64,000 bases of DNA from NCBI RefSeq assembly GCF_037203705.1, contig NZ_JBBCAT010000002.1:186001-250000 (forward strand), in the 5' to 3' direction. Both the position numbers and the translations under genes were made by a program. Under the pieces are notes generated by a model. The model searched no databases. It saw nothing but the letters and a program-made list of their open reading frames with translations, and had not been told where the DNA came from. Shown one piece after another: positions 26,473-35,916 of this stretch; the first letter of the stretch is position 1, and each line of letters opens with the position of its first letter. This stretch comes from Prosthecomicrobium sp. N25 (GTDB lineage: Bacteria; Pseudomonadota; Alphaproteobacteria; Rhizobiales; Ancalomicrobiaceae).

Positions 26473-27455
26473 GCTTCGACGAGCTCCCGGACAACAGCCT
26501 GGTGGCGGTGGACGGCGAGAATGCAGGCCATGCGCCTTTCCTCTCCGACGGGCTCCAGCGCCGGCGGTCGCACCTCGCAGCCGGGCGCCGCGTGAAGGCA
26601 GCGCGGCGCGAAGGCGCAGCCCCCGGGCAGGGACTTCGGGTCCGGTACGGTGCCGGGAATGGCGAGGAGCTTCCGGCGCGGGCCGGCGAGCGGCGGCAAG
26701 GCGCCGAGGAGGCCGCGGCTGTAGGGGTGGGCGGGGTCTTCGAACAGGAGCCTGGCCGGCGCCTCTTCGATGACCCGGCCGGCATACATGACCGCGACCC
26801 GGTCGCAGCATTCGGCGATCACGCCGAGATCGTGGCTGATGAGGACGAGGGCCATGCCCGTCTCCCGGCGGATGTCCAGGACCAGGTCCAGGATCTGCGC
26901 CTGGATGGTGACGTCGAGGGCCGTTGTCGGCTCGTCGGCCACGAGCAGATCCGGTTCGCCCGCCAACGCCATGGCGATCATGACCCGTTGGTTCTGCCCG
27001 CCCGAGAACTCGTGCGGATAGGCCGAGAGGCGGCGCTCGGCGTCCGGAATGCCCACGAGGTCGAGCAGCCGCTTCGCCTCGGCCCGGATGGCGGCGCCCG
27101 ACAGCCCGCGATGAAGCGCGAGCGCCTCGCCGAGCTGGCGGCGGATCGTGAGGACCGGATTGAGCGCGCTGGCCGGATCCTGGAAGATCATGGCGATGCG
27201 CCCGCCGCGGATGCGGTCGAGGTCGCGGGCCGGGGCGCCGAGGATCTCGCGGCCCTCGAGCCTCACGCTGCCGGCCACCCTGGCCTTGCCCGGCAGGAGG
27301 CCCAGCGCGGCGAGCCAGGTGACGGACTTGCCCGAGCCGGATTCACCGACGAGGCCCAAGGCCTCGCCGCGTCCGACCTTCAGGTCGATCCCGTGCAGGA
27401 CGCGGGTCCCGTCGAAATGGACCGTGAGATCGCGTATCTCCACGAGGGGGGTCAT
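26469..27455 (-). CDS. ABC transporter ATP-binding protein, DppD/OppD type
   Basis: Partner ATPase of 328 aa with Walker [10 protein letters not shown], signature [15 protein letters not shown], Walker [13 protein letters not shown], and the C-terminal [17 protein letters not shown] cysteine domain. The ATG at 27455 ([14 protein letters not shown]) is chosen; the frame continues upstream only through the binding-protein gene. A hairpin in the gap before it may reduce its expression relative to the binding protein. Confidence 0.9.
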   Translation of the reverse strand: MTPLVEIRDLTVHFDGTRVLHGIDLKVGRGEALGLVGESGSGKSVTWLAALGLLPGKARVAGSVRLEGREILGAPARDLDRIRGGRIAMIFQDPASALNPVLTIRRQLGEALALHRGLSGAAIRAEAKRLLDLVGIPDAERRLSAYPHEFSGGQNQRVMIAMALAGEPDLLVADEPTTALDVTIQAQILDLVLDIRRETGMALVLISHDLGVIAECCDRVAVMYAGRVIEEAPARLLFEDPAHPYSRGLLGALPPLAGPRRKLLAIPGTVPDPKSLPGGCAFAPRCLHAAPGCEVRPPALEPVGEERRMACILAVHRHQAVVRELVEA

Positions 27456-27485
27456 TCGCTTGCTCCGGGTTGGAACGGTCCGAGC

Positions 27486-27504
27486 CCGCGGGGGGCGCCC
27501 GCGG
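27486..27504 (-). terminator. Stem-loop after the binding-protein gene
   Basis: A perfect 7-base stem, ccgcggg with cccgcgg around a 5-base loop, lies between the substrate-binding gene and the ATPase gene. There is no T-run, so partial attenuation or mRNA stabilisation is more likely than full termination. Confidence 0.3.
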
Positions 27505-27526
27505 CCTCGTCGTGGCAAGGGCCGGC

Positions 27527-29164
27527 TCAGAGCGAGAAGTTGCCCGACCGGAAGTCCATGGCGAAGGCTGGCGCCGTCTTCCACTTGATGGACTTGGGCT
27601 TGGCCGTGAAGGTGGCGTTCTGGTGCAGGACCGTGTAGGCGGGGTCCTCGCGCTCGCAGATCTCGAGCATTCGGCGGAACGCCTTCTTGCGTTCGGCCCA
27701 GTCGGTCGAAGTCTCCAGGATCTCGGCCATCCGGTTGGCCTCGTCGTTGGTCCATTCGCCGATCTGTTGCTGCTGGCCGTTCGGCCCGTGCTGGGCGACG
27801 ATCGAGGAGACCGGGTCGTTGAAGGGTGCCGAGTTGGACCAGTCGCGCACCCCGCGCGCCGTGCCGCGTTCCATGATCTGGGTCCAGTTTTCCTTCGACT
27901 CGATCTGGACGTTGAGACCGACCGACTTCCACATCTCGACAAGCACCTGGGCAGTGGCGACCTGGTTGGTGTAGTAGTTGTTGAGCAGTCGGTACGGGAT
28001 GGCATCGCCCTTGTAGCCGGCCTGCCTGAGAAGATCCTGGGCGAGCTTCGGGTCATACTTCGGAACGTCCCAATCGGCGATGAACATGTCATCGTAATAC
28101 GACCACTGCAGGCCCTTCGGCACCACCGTACGGCCCGCCCAGAGGCTGTCGACGATCGCCTGACGGTCGATGGCGTGCGTCAGGGCACGGCGGACCATCG
28201 GGTTGGCGAGCACCGCGTGGAACTTGTCGAACACGGTCAGCCGGTGGTTCAGGATCGTGCCGCCCTGGACCTCGAAGGCGGCGTTCTTCTCGATGCCGGG
28301 GATCTGGTCCGGCGGCATGTCGCAGGCGAACTGGTATTCGCCCGAGAGAAGACCGTTCACACGGCTCGCCACTTCCGGCACCTCGACGAATCGGATGCGC
28401 TTCAAGGGCGGCCGGCCGCCCCAGTATTCGTCATGGGCTTCGAGGACCAGGTAGGTGTCGGGCTTGAAATCGACGATCTTGTAGGGACCCGTCGTGATCG
28501 GCCTGCGCGCCCAGTCGAGGTAGGTGGGGGCGTCATCCCAGCCCTTGCGGCTCATGATGTCCGAGCCGTAGCGGGACAGTCGCCCCTCGAGCGTGACGTC
28601 CGGCGTCGCGTTGATGAAGCGGACCGTGTACTTGTCCACGGCCTCGACGCGGATCAGATCCGGCCAGGCGCGGCGGGCGGCGGCGGGCACCTCGGGCGGC
28701 AGCTCCTTGCCGGGGCGCGGCGTCGGAATCTGCTCGAATGCCTTCAGCGTCGTGCGGTTCTTGGCCTCCGTATTGGAGAACATGCGCTCGCGAGAAAACG
28801 AGAAGACGACGTCCTCGGCGGTCATCTCCTCGCCGTTGTGGAACCTGACCCCCTGGCGCAGCTTCAGTTCCACCGTCTGGCTGTCGATCCGACGCCATTC
28901 GGTCGCGAGCAGCGGCACCTTGCGCAGGCCGTTCAGCCAGTCGCGCCCGATGAGCCCCTCCCAGACCGACGAGAAGAACACGCGCTCCCCGACGTTCGAC
29001 TGTTCGCGCAGCACGTCGAGGGTGTTCGAGTTGGAGACCTTCTGCACGGCGACGGTGATCGACGGCCGGCTGTCGGCCTGGGCGATGGCGAAGCGGGGCA
29101 GGATCAGGCTGCCGGCGGCAGCGGCACCCAGTCCGAGAAGAGTGCGGCGGGATGGTTCGATCAT
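27527..29164 (-). CDS. ABC transporter substrate-binding protein, family 5
   Basis: Large periplasmic binding protein of the peptide/nickel/oligosaccharide class (SBP_bac_5), 545 aa. The start MIEPSRRTLLGLGAAAAG carries a twin-arginine-like signal with likely cleavage after AIA. Family landmarks are LRQGVRFHNGEEMTAEDVVFS and RRALTHAIDRQAIV. It is the first gene of the operon and has ggaga upstream of the ATG at 29164. The TIM-barrel enzyme at the operon end hints at a sugar or polyol derivative rather than a peptide. Confidence 0.87.
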   Translation of the reverse strand: MIEPSRRTLLGLGAAAAGSLILPRFAIAQADSRPSITVAVQKVSNSNTLDVLREQSNVGERVFFSSVWEGLIGRDWLNGLRKVPLLATEWRRIDSQTVELKLRQGVRFHNGEEMTAEDVVFSFSRERMFSNTEAKNRTTLKAFEQIPTPRPGKELPPEVPAAARRAWPDLIRVEAVDKYTVRFINATPDVTLEGRLSRYGSDIMSRKGWDDAPTYLDWARRPITTGPYKIVDFKPDTYLVLEAHDEYWGGRPPLKRIRFVEVPEVASRVNGLLSGEYQFACDMPPDQIPGIEKNAAFEVQGGTILNHRLTVFDKFHAVLANPMVRRALTHAIDRQAIVDSLWAGRTVVPKGLQWSYYDDMFIADWDVPKYDPKLAQDLLRQAGYKGDAIPYRLLNNYYTNQVATAQVLVEMWKSVGLNVQIESKENWTQIMERGTARGVRDWSNSAPFNDPVSSIVAQHGPNGQQQQIGEWTNDEANRMAEILETSTDWAERKKAFRRMLEICEREDPAYTVLHQNATFTAKPKSIKWKTAPAFAMDFRSGNFSL

Positions 29165-29884
29165 TGGAGACGTCTCCTGAAGCGTCGGCAGGCGGGGCCG
29201 TCGAACCTGTCTCTGCAATTTTCAGTTGCCGGACAGGCCTCGGTCAGGAGCTATAGGAGGCGTTCGCGAAGCGGCGGTGACACTTGAGTGGAGCTTAGAT
29301 GACAGGCGTCGCTCGCCCGCACAGCATCTATTCACGATCCGCTCGGCGGGTAGCGCTTGAGTTGACCAACGGGTTCGACCTGGAGAAACGCAGGTCGCCA
29401 CGGAGCTCCCGAGCGTGTCTGGATCAGGGCCGTCGCGCCCGTCACGACCTGACGAGCGAGCCAACGCTCTCAGGCGCTGGAACCTCTCAAACGTGGCCAT
29501 CGTCAGGCCCCGGAGGGATCTTCGGGGTAAGCAGGGTAGACCCGCTTGGTAGCAGAATGGGTTTGCGCGAAGCCGCCGTCCGCACGGCCTAGCCTTCAGG
29601 AGGCCGCCGCTATTTGCACAACCATCAGTTCTCAACACCACTAAACACTGCGGACCATTCTTCGGTGAGGTATGGCGATCAGGCAACTATGACGTGGATG
29701 GAGGCGCACCGATTCGAAGTCTGGCATCCGCAAGTCATTGACGAGCATGGAAGGCTGGAGGTGACGCAATTCGCAACTACTCACCATTCCGGTCTCGCAA
29801 ATGCTGTATTATGTGCAGAACCTTCGCTGAACGACGTAGATGAATGGAATACGAGCCCGCTAGGACAAGTTTTTGCAGGTCACA
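29165..29884. other. 720 bp without a convincing gene; left edge of accessory region
   Basis: No open frame here shows a recognisable domain. The half at about 29600-29900 drops to roughly 50% GC by eye, against about 70% in flanking genes. A + strand frame from an ATG at 29689 (MTWMEAHRFEVWH) to 29928 has acceptable codons but no recognised relatives and overlaps the 3' end of the next gene. It is recorded only as a possibility. The stretch before 29300 presumably holds the promoter of the ABC operon; no clear -35/-10 pair was found. Confidence 0.4.
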
Positions 29885-30562
29885 TTAACCGAGGGTGCTT
29901 GCACTCTCCACTTCCTCGTACTCTATAGTCCAATTCTCCCGATACCACTTCTCCTTCACCTGTCTGTACCACTCGGCAAGCTGCGGATAGAACGCCGACG
30001 ATGCCCTGGCAAAGTCGATCATCCCGGCCGGATCCGACCCGCCCTCCGCGTTGAGGTCTCGCCAGAAGCCGACGAGGCCGCCGGGCAGGGCGCCGTCGAT
30101 GAGGCGGATCGGTTCCCGCATCGTGAGTGGCAGCCGCGACGTCTTGGGCCGGACGGTGTAGCCGTCGCCCGCGCCCTGGTCGTCGTATTCGTCCCGGATC
30201 CGATAGGGGCGGCGCTTCGGCAGGTACTCACCCCCCATGAAGGCGGGATGGATGGCGGATCGGAAAGCACGTTCCTGGACGTCGAGCGAGGAGACCACCT
30301 CGGCCGGGTCGAGCGGGGTGCCGACTTCGGCATCCACCAAGGAGCGGCGGCGCAACTCACCGGTGATCCTGGCTTCGAAATGGGTCCGGAGCGACTGCGG
30401 CCCCCAGTAGGAGCGAGGGCGGAAATCGAGGTCGAACTGGCTGACGTCGGCATGGTCGTGCCTCTCACGCAAGAGCGGTTTCGAAGACGGGGTATAGCGT
30501 TGATGGCTTCGCAGGCCGGCCCTTTGGCACACTGAGCTCGTGCGATAGCTCCCTATGGACAC
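29885..30562 (-). CDS. Conserved hypothetical protein
   Basis: Reading frame of 225 aa with protein-like composition. Landmarks are RPRSYWGPQSLRTHFEARI, HPAFMGGEYLP, YRIRDEYDD, LPLTMREPIRLID and ASSAFYPQLAEWYRQ, which recall a family of uncharacterised bacterial proteins. I believe family members carry a longer segment between GGEYLP and YRIRDEY, so this copy may be internally shortened. The first 39 residues look non-native and the start (GTG at 30562) is uncertain. A GTG at 30468 and an ATG at 30453 in another frame suggest that a frameshift near the N terminus is possible. Confidence 0.5.
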   Translation of the reverse strand: MSIGSYRTSSVCQRAGLRSHQRYTPSSKPLLRERHDHADVSQFDLDFRPRSYWGPQSLRTHFEARITGELRRRSLVDAEVGTPLDPAEVVSSLDVQERAFRSAIHPAFMGGEYLPKRRPYRIRDEYDDQGAGDGYTVRPKTSRLPLTMREPIRLIDGALPGGLVGFWRDLNAEGGSDPAGMIDFARASSAFYPQLAEWYRQVKEKWYRENWTIEYEEVESASTLG

Positions 30563-30988
30563 CGGGCGGGCCGGAGTACCTGATGCGGCGGGGCCGGCAA
30601 ATCGACCCCGGGCAGGCCGAGGCCGCCGGTACCTGCGCGGCGTCGCTCCGCGGGCCGGCGCCGAAGCGCATCGATTGCCGGACCGGGTACACGTAACGCG
30701 GGCGGAACTGTTCCGACTCGGGCCGGTCCGCGACCGTGATGAGCCATCGCAGTGCTGCGCGCTCCCGACGCGCGGTTGTTGCGGAGCCGCCCCCGACGGG
30801 GTGGCGCCGGACCTGACCGCACCGCCGGCACGCTCCCGAAGGACGATCCCGATGCTTCTTAACCCGTCTGCTGAGACGCCACCGCGACCTTCGATAACTG
30901 ATCTCCCTCCATTCTAAAATTCTTGATGTATCGCAATGACTCAATCTGCCGGCAGACATAAAAGCTAAGTGAGGTACGGGAGGAAACC
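30563..30988. other. 426 bp without a supported gene
   Basis: GC-rich up to about 30840 with overlapping frames on both strands, none of them resembling a known family. From about 30885 to 30985 it becomes markedly AT-richer, as expected for the promoter and leader of the secreted-protein gene that follows. No repeat or RNA gene was recognised. Confidence 0.4.
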
Positions 30989-31246
30989 ATGAGAGCTTCA
31001 GTGGTGCTGTCATCCCTGTTGTTTGCGGGCGTTTTGACCGCAGGCTCGGAAAGCGCCAGCGCCGTCGTGTACTGCCAATACATAAGCTATCCGGCTGGCT
31101 GCGTCGCGAGACCCGGCGTTGTTCTGGTCCCGCGTCCGGTTGCCCGTGCGGCAGTCACCCCGGGCGTCGGCGCCCCGGGCGTCGGCGTGCGGCCCGGAAC
31201 GCCCGCCAACCGAGGCGGTCCCGTCAACCGCGCCGGCCGCCGCTGA
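30989..31246 (+). CDS. Small secreted hypothetical protein
   Basis: 85 aa. A clear Sec signal peptide (about 1-25, ending ASA) precedes a short mature part with YCQYISYPAGCV (two cysteines) and a Val/Pro/Gly-rich tail that repeats APGVGVRPG-like units. Similar small exported proteins occur in Hyphomicrobiales without known function. A strong ribosome-binding site gggagga (30978-30984) and an AT-rich upstream region indicate real expression. Confidence 0.65.
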   Translation: MRASVVLSSLLFAGVLTAGSESASAVVYCQYISYPAGCVARPGVVLVPRPVARAAVTPGVGAPGVGVRPGTPANRGGPVNRAGRR

Positions 31247-31492
31247 CGCATCAGCGGCCCGACCGCGCTGAGGCTCGTTGAGGGGTAAGCGAGACCTCCG
31301 CAGCAGCCCGACGCTCCTGGCCGGGATCGGCTGGAGCCCGCCGGGCTGCCCGCACCGTGGCAGCCGCCGGTCGCTGACCGTCGCGACGATGCCGTCCTCC
31401 CCAGCGACTACCCAGCAGTTCGGTTGACAGCCACACAATTGGCCTTGGCCCACCGAGGAACGAGGCTCTTACGGCCGAGCGGAAGGTGCTCC

Positions 31493-32356
31493 ATGAGACT
31501 GTTGAAAGAGCCCCTGCTGCACTTCGCGGTCATCGGCGGCCTGATCTTTGCGGTCCACGGGGCGGTCGACAAGGGAAGCAAGGCAGGGCCAGCCACACAA
31601 ACCGTACGGATCACGACCACCGATGCTGACTGGCTGCGCGAGATGTGGGCGCGCCAGTGGCAGCGCCCGCCGACCGACGAGGAGCTCACGCGGCTCCTGA
31701 CCGACCATCTCACGGAAGAGGTCCTTGCCCGCGAGGCTAGAGCGCTGGAGCTCGACGTGGGAGATACGATCGTCCGGCGCCGTCTGGCGCAGAAGATGGC
31801 GTTTCTGCTCGACGACACCATTCGCCTGGCCGAACCGACCGAGGCGGAGCTCCGCGCCCTCTACGAGACGCGCCCCGACCTCGTCCGCACGCAGCCGCGG
31901 GTTTCCTTCACCCAGGTCTACTTCCGCCGTGGCAGCGACGACCAGGTCCGCGCCACCCTTGCGGCCCTTTCCGACGATGCCGCGGTCCCGGACGAAATGG
32001 GCGATAGCCTCGTGCTGGGGGACACGTTCGCCGACCAGGACGAACAAGCCCTGACCAACCTGTTCGGTGCCTCCTTCGCGAAGGCCGTTCTCGCTTTGCC
32101 GGTCGACCGCTGGTCGGGGCCGATCCAGTCCAGCTACGGTCTGCACATCGTGAAGGTCACGGCGTTGTCGCCGGTCGAGGCACGCCCCTTTGAGGTGGTC
32201 CGCGGACGCCTTGAGGAGGAGTGGCGCCGCGAGCGACAGGAGAGGGCCCGCTCGGACCGTCTCGGGGCGCTCTTCGGCAAGTACCAGGTATCCGTCGATC
32301 CTGCGGTGCGTCGCTGGGTTCGCGTGCCCGGCGAGGACCCGGGAGGCCGGCCATGA
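31493..32356 (+). CDS. Membrane-anchored parvulin-type peptidyl-prolyl isomerase
   Basis: 287 aa with an N-terminal hydrophobic anchor (LLHFAVIGGLIFAVHG) and a periplasmic PpiC/SurA-like rotamase domain. The domain is seen in RVSFTQVYFRRG, LVLGDTF and the closing GPIQSSYGLHIVKV. The ATG at 31493 (MRLLKEPLL) is preferred to an earlier frame start at 31424. It overlaps the HupE/UreJ gene (ATGA), so the isomerase probably helps fold or activate a product of the same operon. Confidence 0.8.
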   Translation: MRLLKEPLLHFAVIGGLIFAVHGAVDKGSKAGPATQTVRITTTDADWLREMWARQWQRPPTDEELTRLLTDHLTEEVLAREARALELDVGDTIVRRRLAQKMAFLLDDTIRLAEPTEAELRALYETRPDLVRTQPRVSFTQVYFRRGSDDQVRATLAALSDDAAVPDEMGDSLVLGDTFADQDEQALTNLFGASFAKAVLALPVDRWSGPIQSSYGLHIVKVTALSPVEARPFEVVRGRLEEEWRRERQERARSDRLGALFGKYQVSVDPAVRRWVRVPGEDPGGRP

Positions 32357-33348
32357 AATGGACGGCGATCCTCGTGGCGGTCCTCGCGCCCCTGCTGGCG
32401 CTGTCGGCGCCGCGCGTCGCCCATGCGCACGAGGTCCGGCCCGCCTATCTTGACCTGGTCGAGGAACGGCCCGGTGAGTTCAGCGTGCTCTGGAAAACGC
32501 CGATGCAGGGCGAGATGCGCCTGGCGCTCGCTCCGGTCTTCTCCGGCCCGGTCGATCTCCTCGCTCCGGTCGCCACAAAGGTGACTGGCGACGCCGCGGT
32601 TCAGACCTGGCGCATTCGGGCCGACGGCCTGCGCGGAATGTCGCTGCGGATCGTCGGCTTGGAGGGCACGCTCACCGACGTGCTCGCCCGCATCACCTTC
32701 GCGGATAGCTCCACCTGGGTCGTACGCCTCACGCCCCGCGAGCCCGAGGCCGTCGTCCCGGCCCGCCCGTCGGGCTGGTCCGTCGCGAGCACGTACCTGG
32801 CCCTCGGGGTGGAGCACATCCTGACGGGCGTCGACCATCTGCTTTTCGTACTGGCTCTGCTGCTTCTGACGAGCGGTCCGTGGCGGCTGGCAAAGACCGT
32901 GACGGCTTTCACGCTTGCCCACAGCATCACTCTCGCTCTCGCGACGCTGGGCATCGTCCGTGTTCCGCCCAAGCCCGTGGAAGCAGTGATCGCCCTGAGC
33001 ATTGTGTTCGTGGCTTCGGAGATCCTGCGCAACCGCCGGGAAAAGGCCGGATGGTCAGAACGAATGCCGTGGCTCGTGGCCTTCACCTTCGGCCTGCTGC
33101 ACGGCTTCGGCTTCGCCGGCGCTCTGAGCGATGTCGGCCTGCCTGATGGGCAGATTCCCGTGGCCCTGCTGTTTTTCAACGTCGGCGTCGAGGCGGGCCA
33201 GCTTCTGTTCATTGGCGGGGTGCTGGTGATGGCGGCCGGTCTGCAGCGTCTCAGGATCGTCTGGCCGCGCTGGTCCGTGCTGGCGACGCCCTATGCGATC
33301 GGGAGCCTGGCGATGTTCTGGATGATCCAGCGCCTGGCCGCGTTCTGA
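32353..33348 (+). CDS. HupE/UreJ-family membrane protein
   Basis: 331 aa. A signal peptide ends near residue 25 (AHA/HEV), followed by a periplasmic domain of about 150 residues. A multi-spanning C-terminal half then carries the HupE/UreJ_2 motifs GVEHILTGVDHLLF, AHSITLALATLGI and LHGFGFAGAL. Simple HupE/UreJ proteins import nickel; this longer type with an extracytoplasmic domain has no settled function. The histidine-rich motifs fit metal binding. Confidence 0.8.
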   Translation: MKWTAILVAVLAPLLALSAPRVAHAHEVRPAYLDLVEERPGEFSVLWKTPMQGEMRLALAPVFSGPVDLLAPVATKVTGDAAVQTWRIRADGLRGMSLRIVGLEGTLTDVLARITFADSSTWVVRLTPREPEAVVPARPSGWSVASTYLALGVEHILTGVDHLLFVLALLLLTSGPWRLAKTVTAFTLAHSITLALATLGIVRVPPKPVEAVIALSIVFVASEILRNRREKAGWSERMPWLVAFTFGLLHGFGFAGALSDVGLPDGQIPVALLFFNVGVEAGQLLFIGGVLVMAAGLQRLRIVWPRWSVLATPYAIGSLAMFWMIQRLAAF

Positions 33349-33425
33349 ACACCGCGCAGCGCGCGACACGGAGATGTCGGGGCCTGTCCGGCCGCGACCT
33401 TGGAAGCCAAAGGAGGGAGAGAGGA

Positions 33426-35363
33426 ATGAAAAGGACGATTATCAGGCGATCCCTGGCGACGGTCTTGATGGCGCTCGGCGCCGCTTCTTCGGCATGGGCG
33501 CAGGACGTCGGCACGACCACGCGGGAACAGATCGACAAGGTGCTGCCGAAACCGCCCTACTCCCCTTATGCCAACCGGGATTTTCCCACCCGGCCCTTCT
33601 TCGGCGACACCCATCTGCACACCTCCTACTCCTTCGACGCGGGAGCCTTCGGGGCGCGCCTCGGGCCGCGGGACGCCTATCGCTTCGCGAAGGGCCTTCA
33701 GGTGACAGCCTCGTCCGGGCAGCCGGCGAAGCTCTCCCGCCCGCTCGACTTCCTGGTCGTCGCAGATCATTCGGACAACATGGGCTTCTTCCCCGACCTG
33801 CTCAGTGGCAAGCCCGAGATCTTGGCCGATCCCACCGGCCGCCGCTGGTACGACATGATTCAGTCGGGCCGCGGCGGGGAGGCCGCCATCGAGATCATCT
33901 TCTCCTTTGTCCAGGGAACCTACCCCAAGGACCTCACCTACGCCCCCGGAACGCGCGCCTACCGCGGTGCCTGGCAGGAGACGCTGGCCGCCGCTGAGGA
34001 AGCCAACGACCCGGGCCGCTTCACCGCCTTCATCGGCTTCGAGTGGACCTCGACCCCCAAGGGCAACAACCTGCACCGTAACGTCATCTTCCGCGACGGC
34101 GCGAGCAAGGCGGGTCTGGTCGAGCCTTTCACCACCTCGCAGCCGCTCGGCAGCGAGGATCCGGCCGATCTCTGGAAGTGGATGGAGAACTACCAGGCCA
34201 AGACCGGCGGCAACGTCCTGGCCATTGCGCACAACGGCAATCTCTCGAACGGCATCATGTTTCCCGTCGTTGAGGCGTTTGGCAAGAAGCTCGACCGTGA
34301 CTACGCCGAGACGCGGATGCGTTGGGAGCGTCTCTACGAGGTTACGCAGACCAAGGGCGACGGCGAGGCGCACCCCTATCTGTCGCCGAACGACGAGTTC
34401 GCCAACTTCGAACGCTGGGATTTCGCCAATCTCGATGCGAGTGCGGCGAAAAGCAAGGACATGTTGGAGTTCGAGTATGCCCGTTCGGCGCTAAAGAATG
34501 GGCTCAAGCTCGAGCAGACCCTGGGCGTGAACCCTTACAAGTTCGGACTTGTCAGCGGCAGCGACGCCCATACCGGGCTCTCCGCGATGGAAGAGGACAA
34601 CTTCTTCGGCAAGACCACGCCCGCGGAGCCGAGCCCTGAGCGCCTGCACGCCACCTTCGTCGACAATCCGAAGACCGGCATCAAGATTATGGATTGGCAG
34701 GTTTCCTCGTCCGGCTACGCCGCCGTGTGGGCGCGGGAGAACACCCGGGAAGCGCTCTGGGACGCGATGCAGCGCCGCGAGACTTACGCGACGACTGGCC
34801 CCCGCATGCTCGTCCGGTTCTTCGGCGGGTGGGACTTCGTCCCGCAGGACGCGAACAGCCGTCTGCCCGCGCAAGTCGGTTACACAAAGGGCGTGCCAAT
34901 GGGCGGCGACCTGCGCGCCGCGCCCCAGGGCAAAGCACCCTCCTTCCTGGTGGCCGCACTCAAGGATCCACTTGGCGCGAACCTCGACCGCTACCAGATC
35001 GTGAAAGGCTGGCTGACCAAGGATGGGAAGCTGGAGGAGCGGGTCTACGACGTCGCCTGGGCGGATGCAGACCGGCGCAAGCCCGGAGCGGACGGCAAGC
35101 TGCCGCCCGTGGGCAACACCGTCGACGTCCCTAACGCCACCTGGACGAATTCGATCGGCTCACCCGAACTAGCGACCGTCTGGACCGACCCGAATTTCGA
35201 TCCAGGTCAGCCGGCCTTCTACTACGGTCGCGTGATCGAGATCCCGACACCGCGATGGACGGCTTACGACGCAAAGCGGTTCGGGGTGCAGCCCTTGCCC
35301 CAGACCCCCATGACCATCACCGAGCGCGCTTACACGTCGCCCATCTGGTACACACCGCAATAA
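33426..35363 (+). CDS. DUF3604 domain protein (PHP-like metallohydrolase)
   Basis: 645 aa with a signal peptide ending at AWA (about residue 25) and a full-length DUF3604 domain. Histidine/aspartate motifs FFGDTHLHTSYSFDAG, VVADHSDNMGF, LAIAHNGN and GLVSGSDAHTG resemble the PHP metallo-phosphoesterase metal site. The substrate is unknown. It follows the isomerase and HupE-like genes by 77 bp with a gggagagagg leader. The three are commonly found together, suggesting a periplasmic system that needs metal and a folding helper. Confidence 0.78.
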   Translation: MKRTIIRRSLATVLMALGAASSAWAQDVGTTTREQIDKVLPKPPYSPYANRDFPTRPFFGDTHLHTSYSFDAGAFGARLGPRDAYRFAKGLQVTASSGQPAKLSRPLDFLVVADHSDNMGFFPDLLSGKPEILADPTGRRWYDMIQSGRGGEAAIEIIFSFVQGTYPKDLTYAPGTRAYRGAWQETLAAAEEANDPGRFTAFIGFEWTSTPKGNNLHRNVIFRDGASKAGLVEPFTTSQPLGSEDPADLWKWMENYQAKTGGNVLAIAHNGNLSNGIMFPVVEAFGKKLDRDYAETRMRWERLYEVTQTKGDGEAHPYLSPNDEFANFERWDFANLDASAAKSKDMLEFEYARSALKNGLKLEQTLGVNPYKFGLVSGSDAHTGLSAMEEDNFFGKTTPAEPSPERLHATFVDNPKTGIKIMDWQVSSSGYAAVWARENTREALWDAMQRRETYATTGPRMLVRFFGGWDFVPQDANSRLPAQVGYTKGVPMGGDLRAAPQGKAPSFLVAALKDPLGANLDRYQIVKGWLTKDGKLEERVYDVAWADADRRKPGADGKLPPVGNTVDVPNATWTNSIGSPELATVWTDPNFDPGQPAFYYGRVIEIPTPRWTAYDAKRFGVQPLPQTPMTITERAYTSPIWYTPQ

Positions 35364-35916
35364 TTGCCCGCACTATCGCGAGGCCGGGCTTAGGCCCTTG
35401 AAATGGACCCCGGCACGCCCGAATGGGCGGCCGGGTTTGGCTGCTCGGCACCCCCACCAACGCTCCACTGGAGCCGCGTGCCGATCGCGCACGACACAGA
35501 CCCCGTCCCCGGCCGACGAGGGCGACGGTCCGCAACCTCGACGGCAGTTAGGTATTGACCAGCACTCCATCCGCCCGCGCTGGGCGGATCCGCACGTCCC
35601 CCGCCATTGAAGTCTGAGGCAAGCTACGCCGACAAGAAGTGCCTCTCCGCTCAGCTCGCAGAAGTCTTTCGCCTACAGTGCACAGAGCTCGAGGTAGGGC
35701 GACTTCTCAAAGCCTTCGGCGAGGTCGCCTAAGCCGCCGACACGCCGGACTTCTATGTCGCTGGCGACAATGGAACCAGCGGGTGAGGGCGGACTAGACG
35801 ACATGTTTATCGAGTACACGTACTTCAACGACTTGTCTTAGGCGGTATACTGCCACGCCAGATGATCGGGATAGCGACCGGAGGCACGGGAACGGTTCTT
35901 CAGTTGCTTTCGCAGC
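35364..35916. other. 553 bp between convergent genes, no supported gene
   Basis: Contains a terminator at 35409-35438. Further on is a 42-codon open stretch (35607-35732, TTG start; KSEASYADKKCLSAQLAEVF then ELEVGRLLKAFGEVA), which may be a gene fragment. The rest to 35910 is AT-richer than the chromosome average. No tRNA, repeat or recognisable domain was seen. Confidence 0.4.
35409..35438 (+). terminator. Terminator after the DUF3604 gene
   Basis: CCCGGC, bulged A, CGCCC pairs with GGGCG GCCGGG around the loop gaat, followed by TTT. It lies 46 bp after the DUF3604 stop, consistent with ending the three-gene operon. Confidence 0.6.

Noticed and set aside
29222-29686. A 154-residue - strand frame
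   Set aside because: Arg/Ser/Pro-rich translation without recognisable domain, no convincing ribosome-binding site, and it covers the presumed promoter of the ABC operon.
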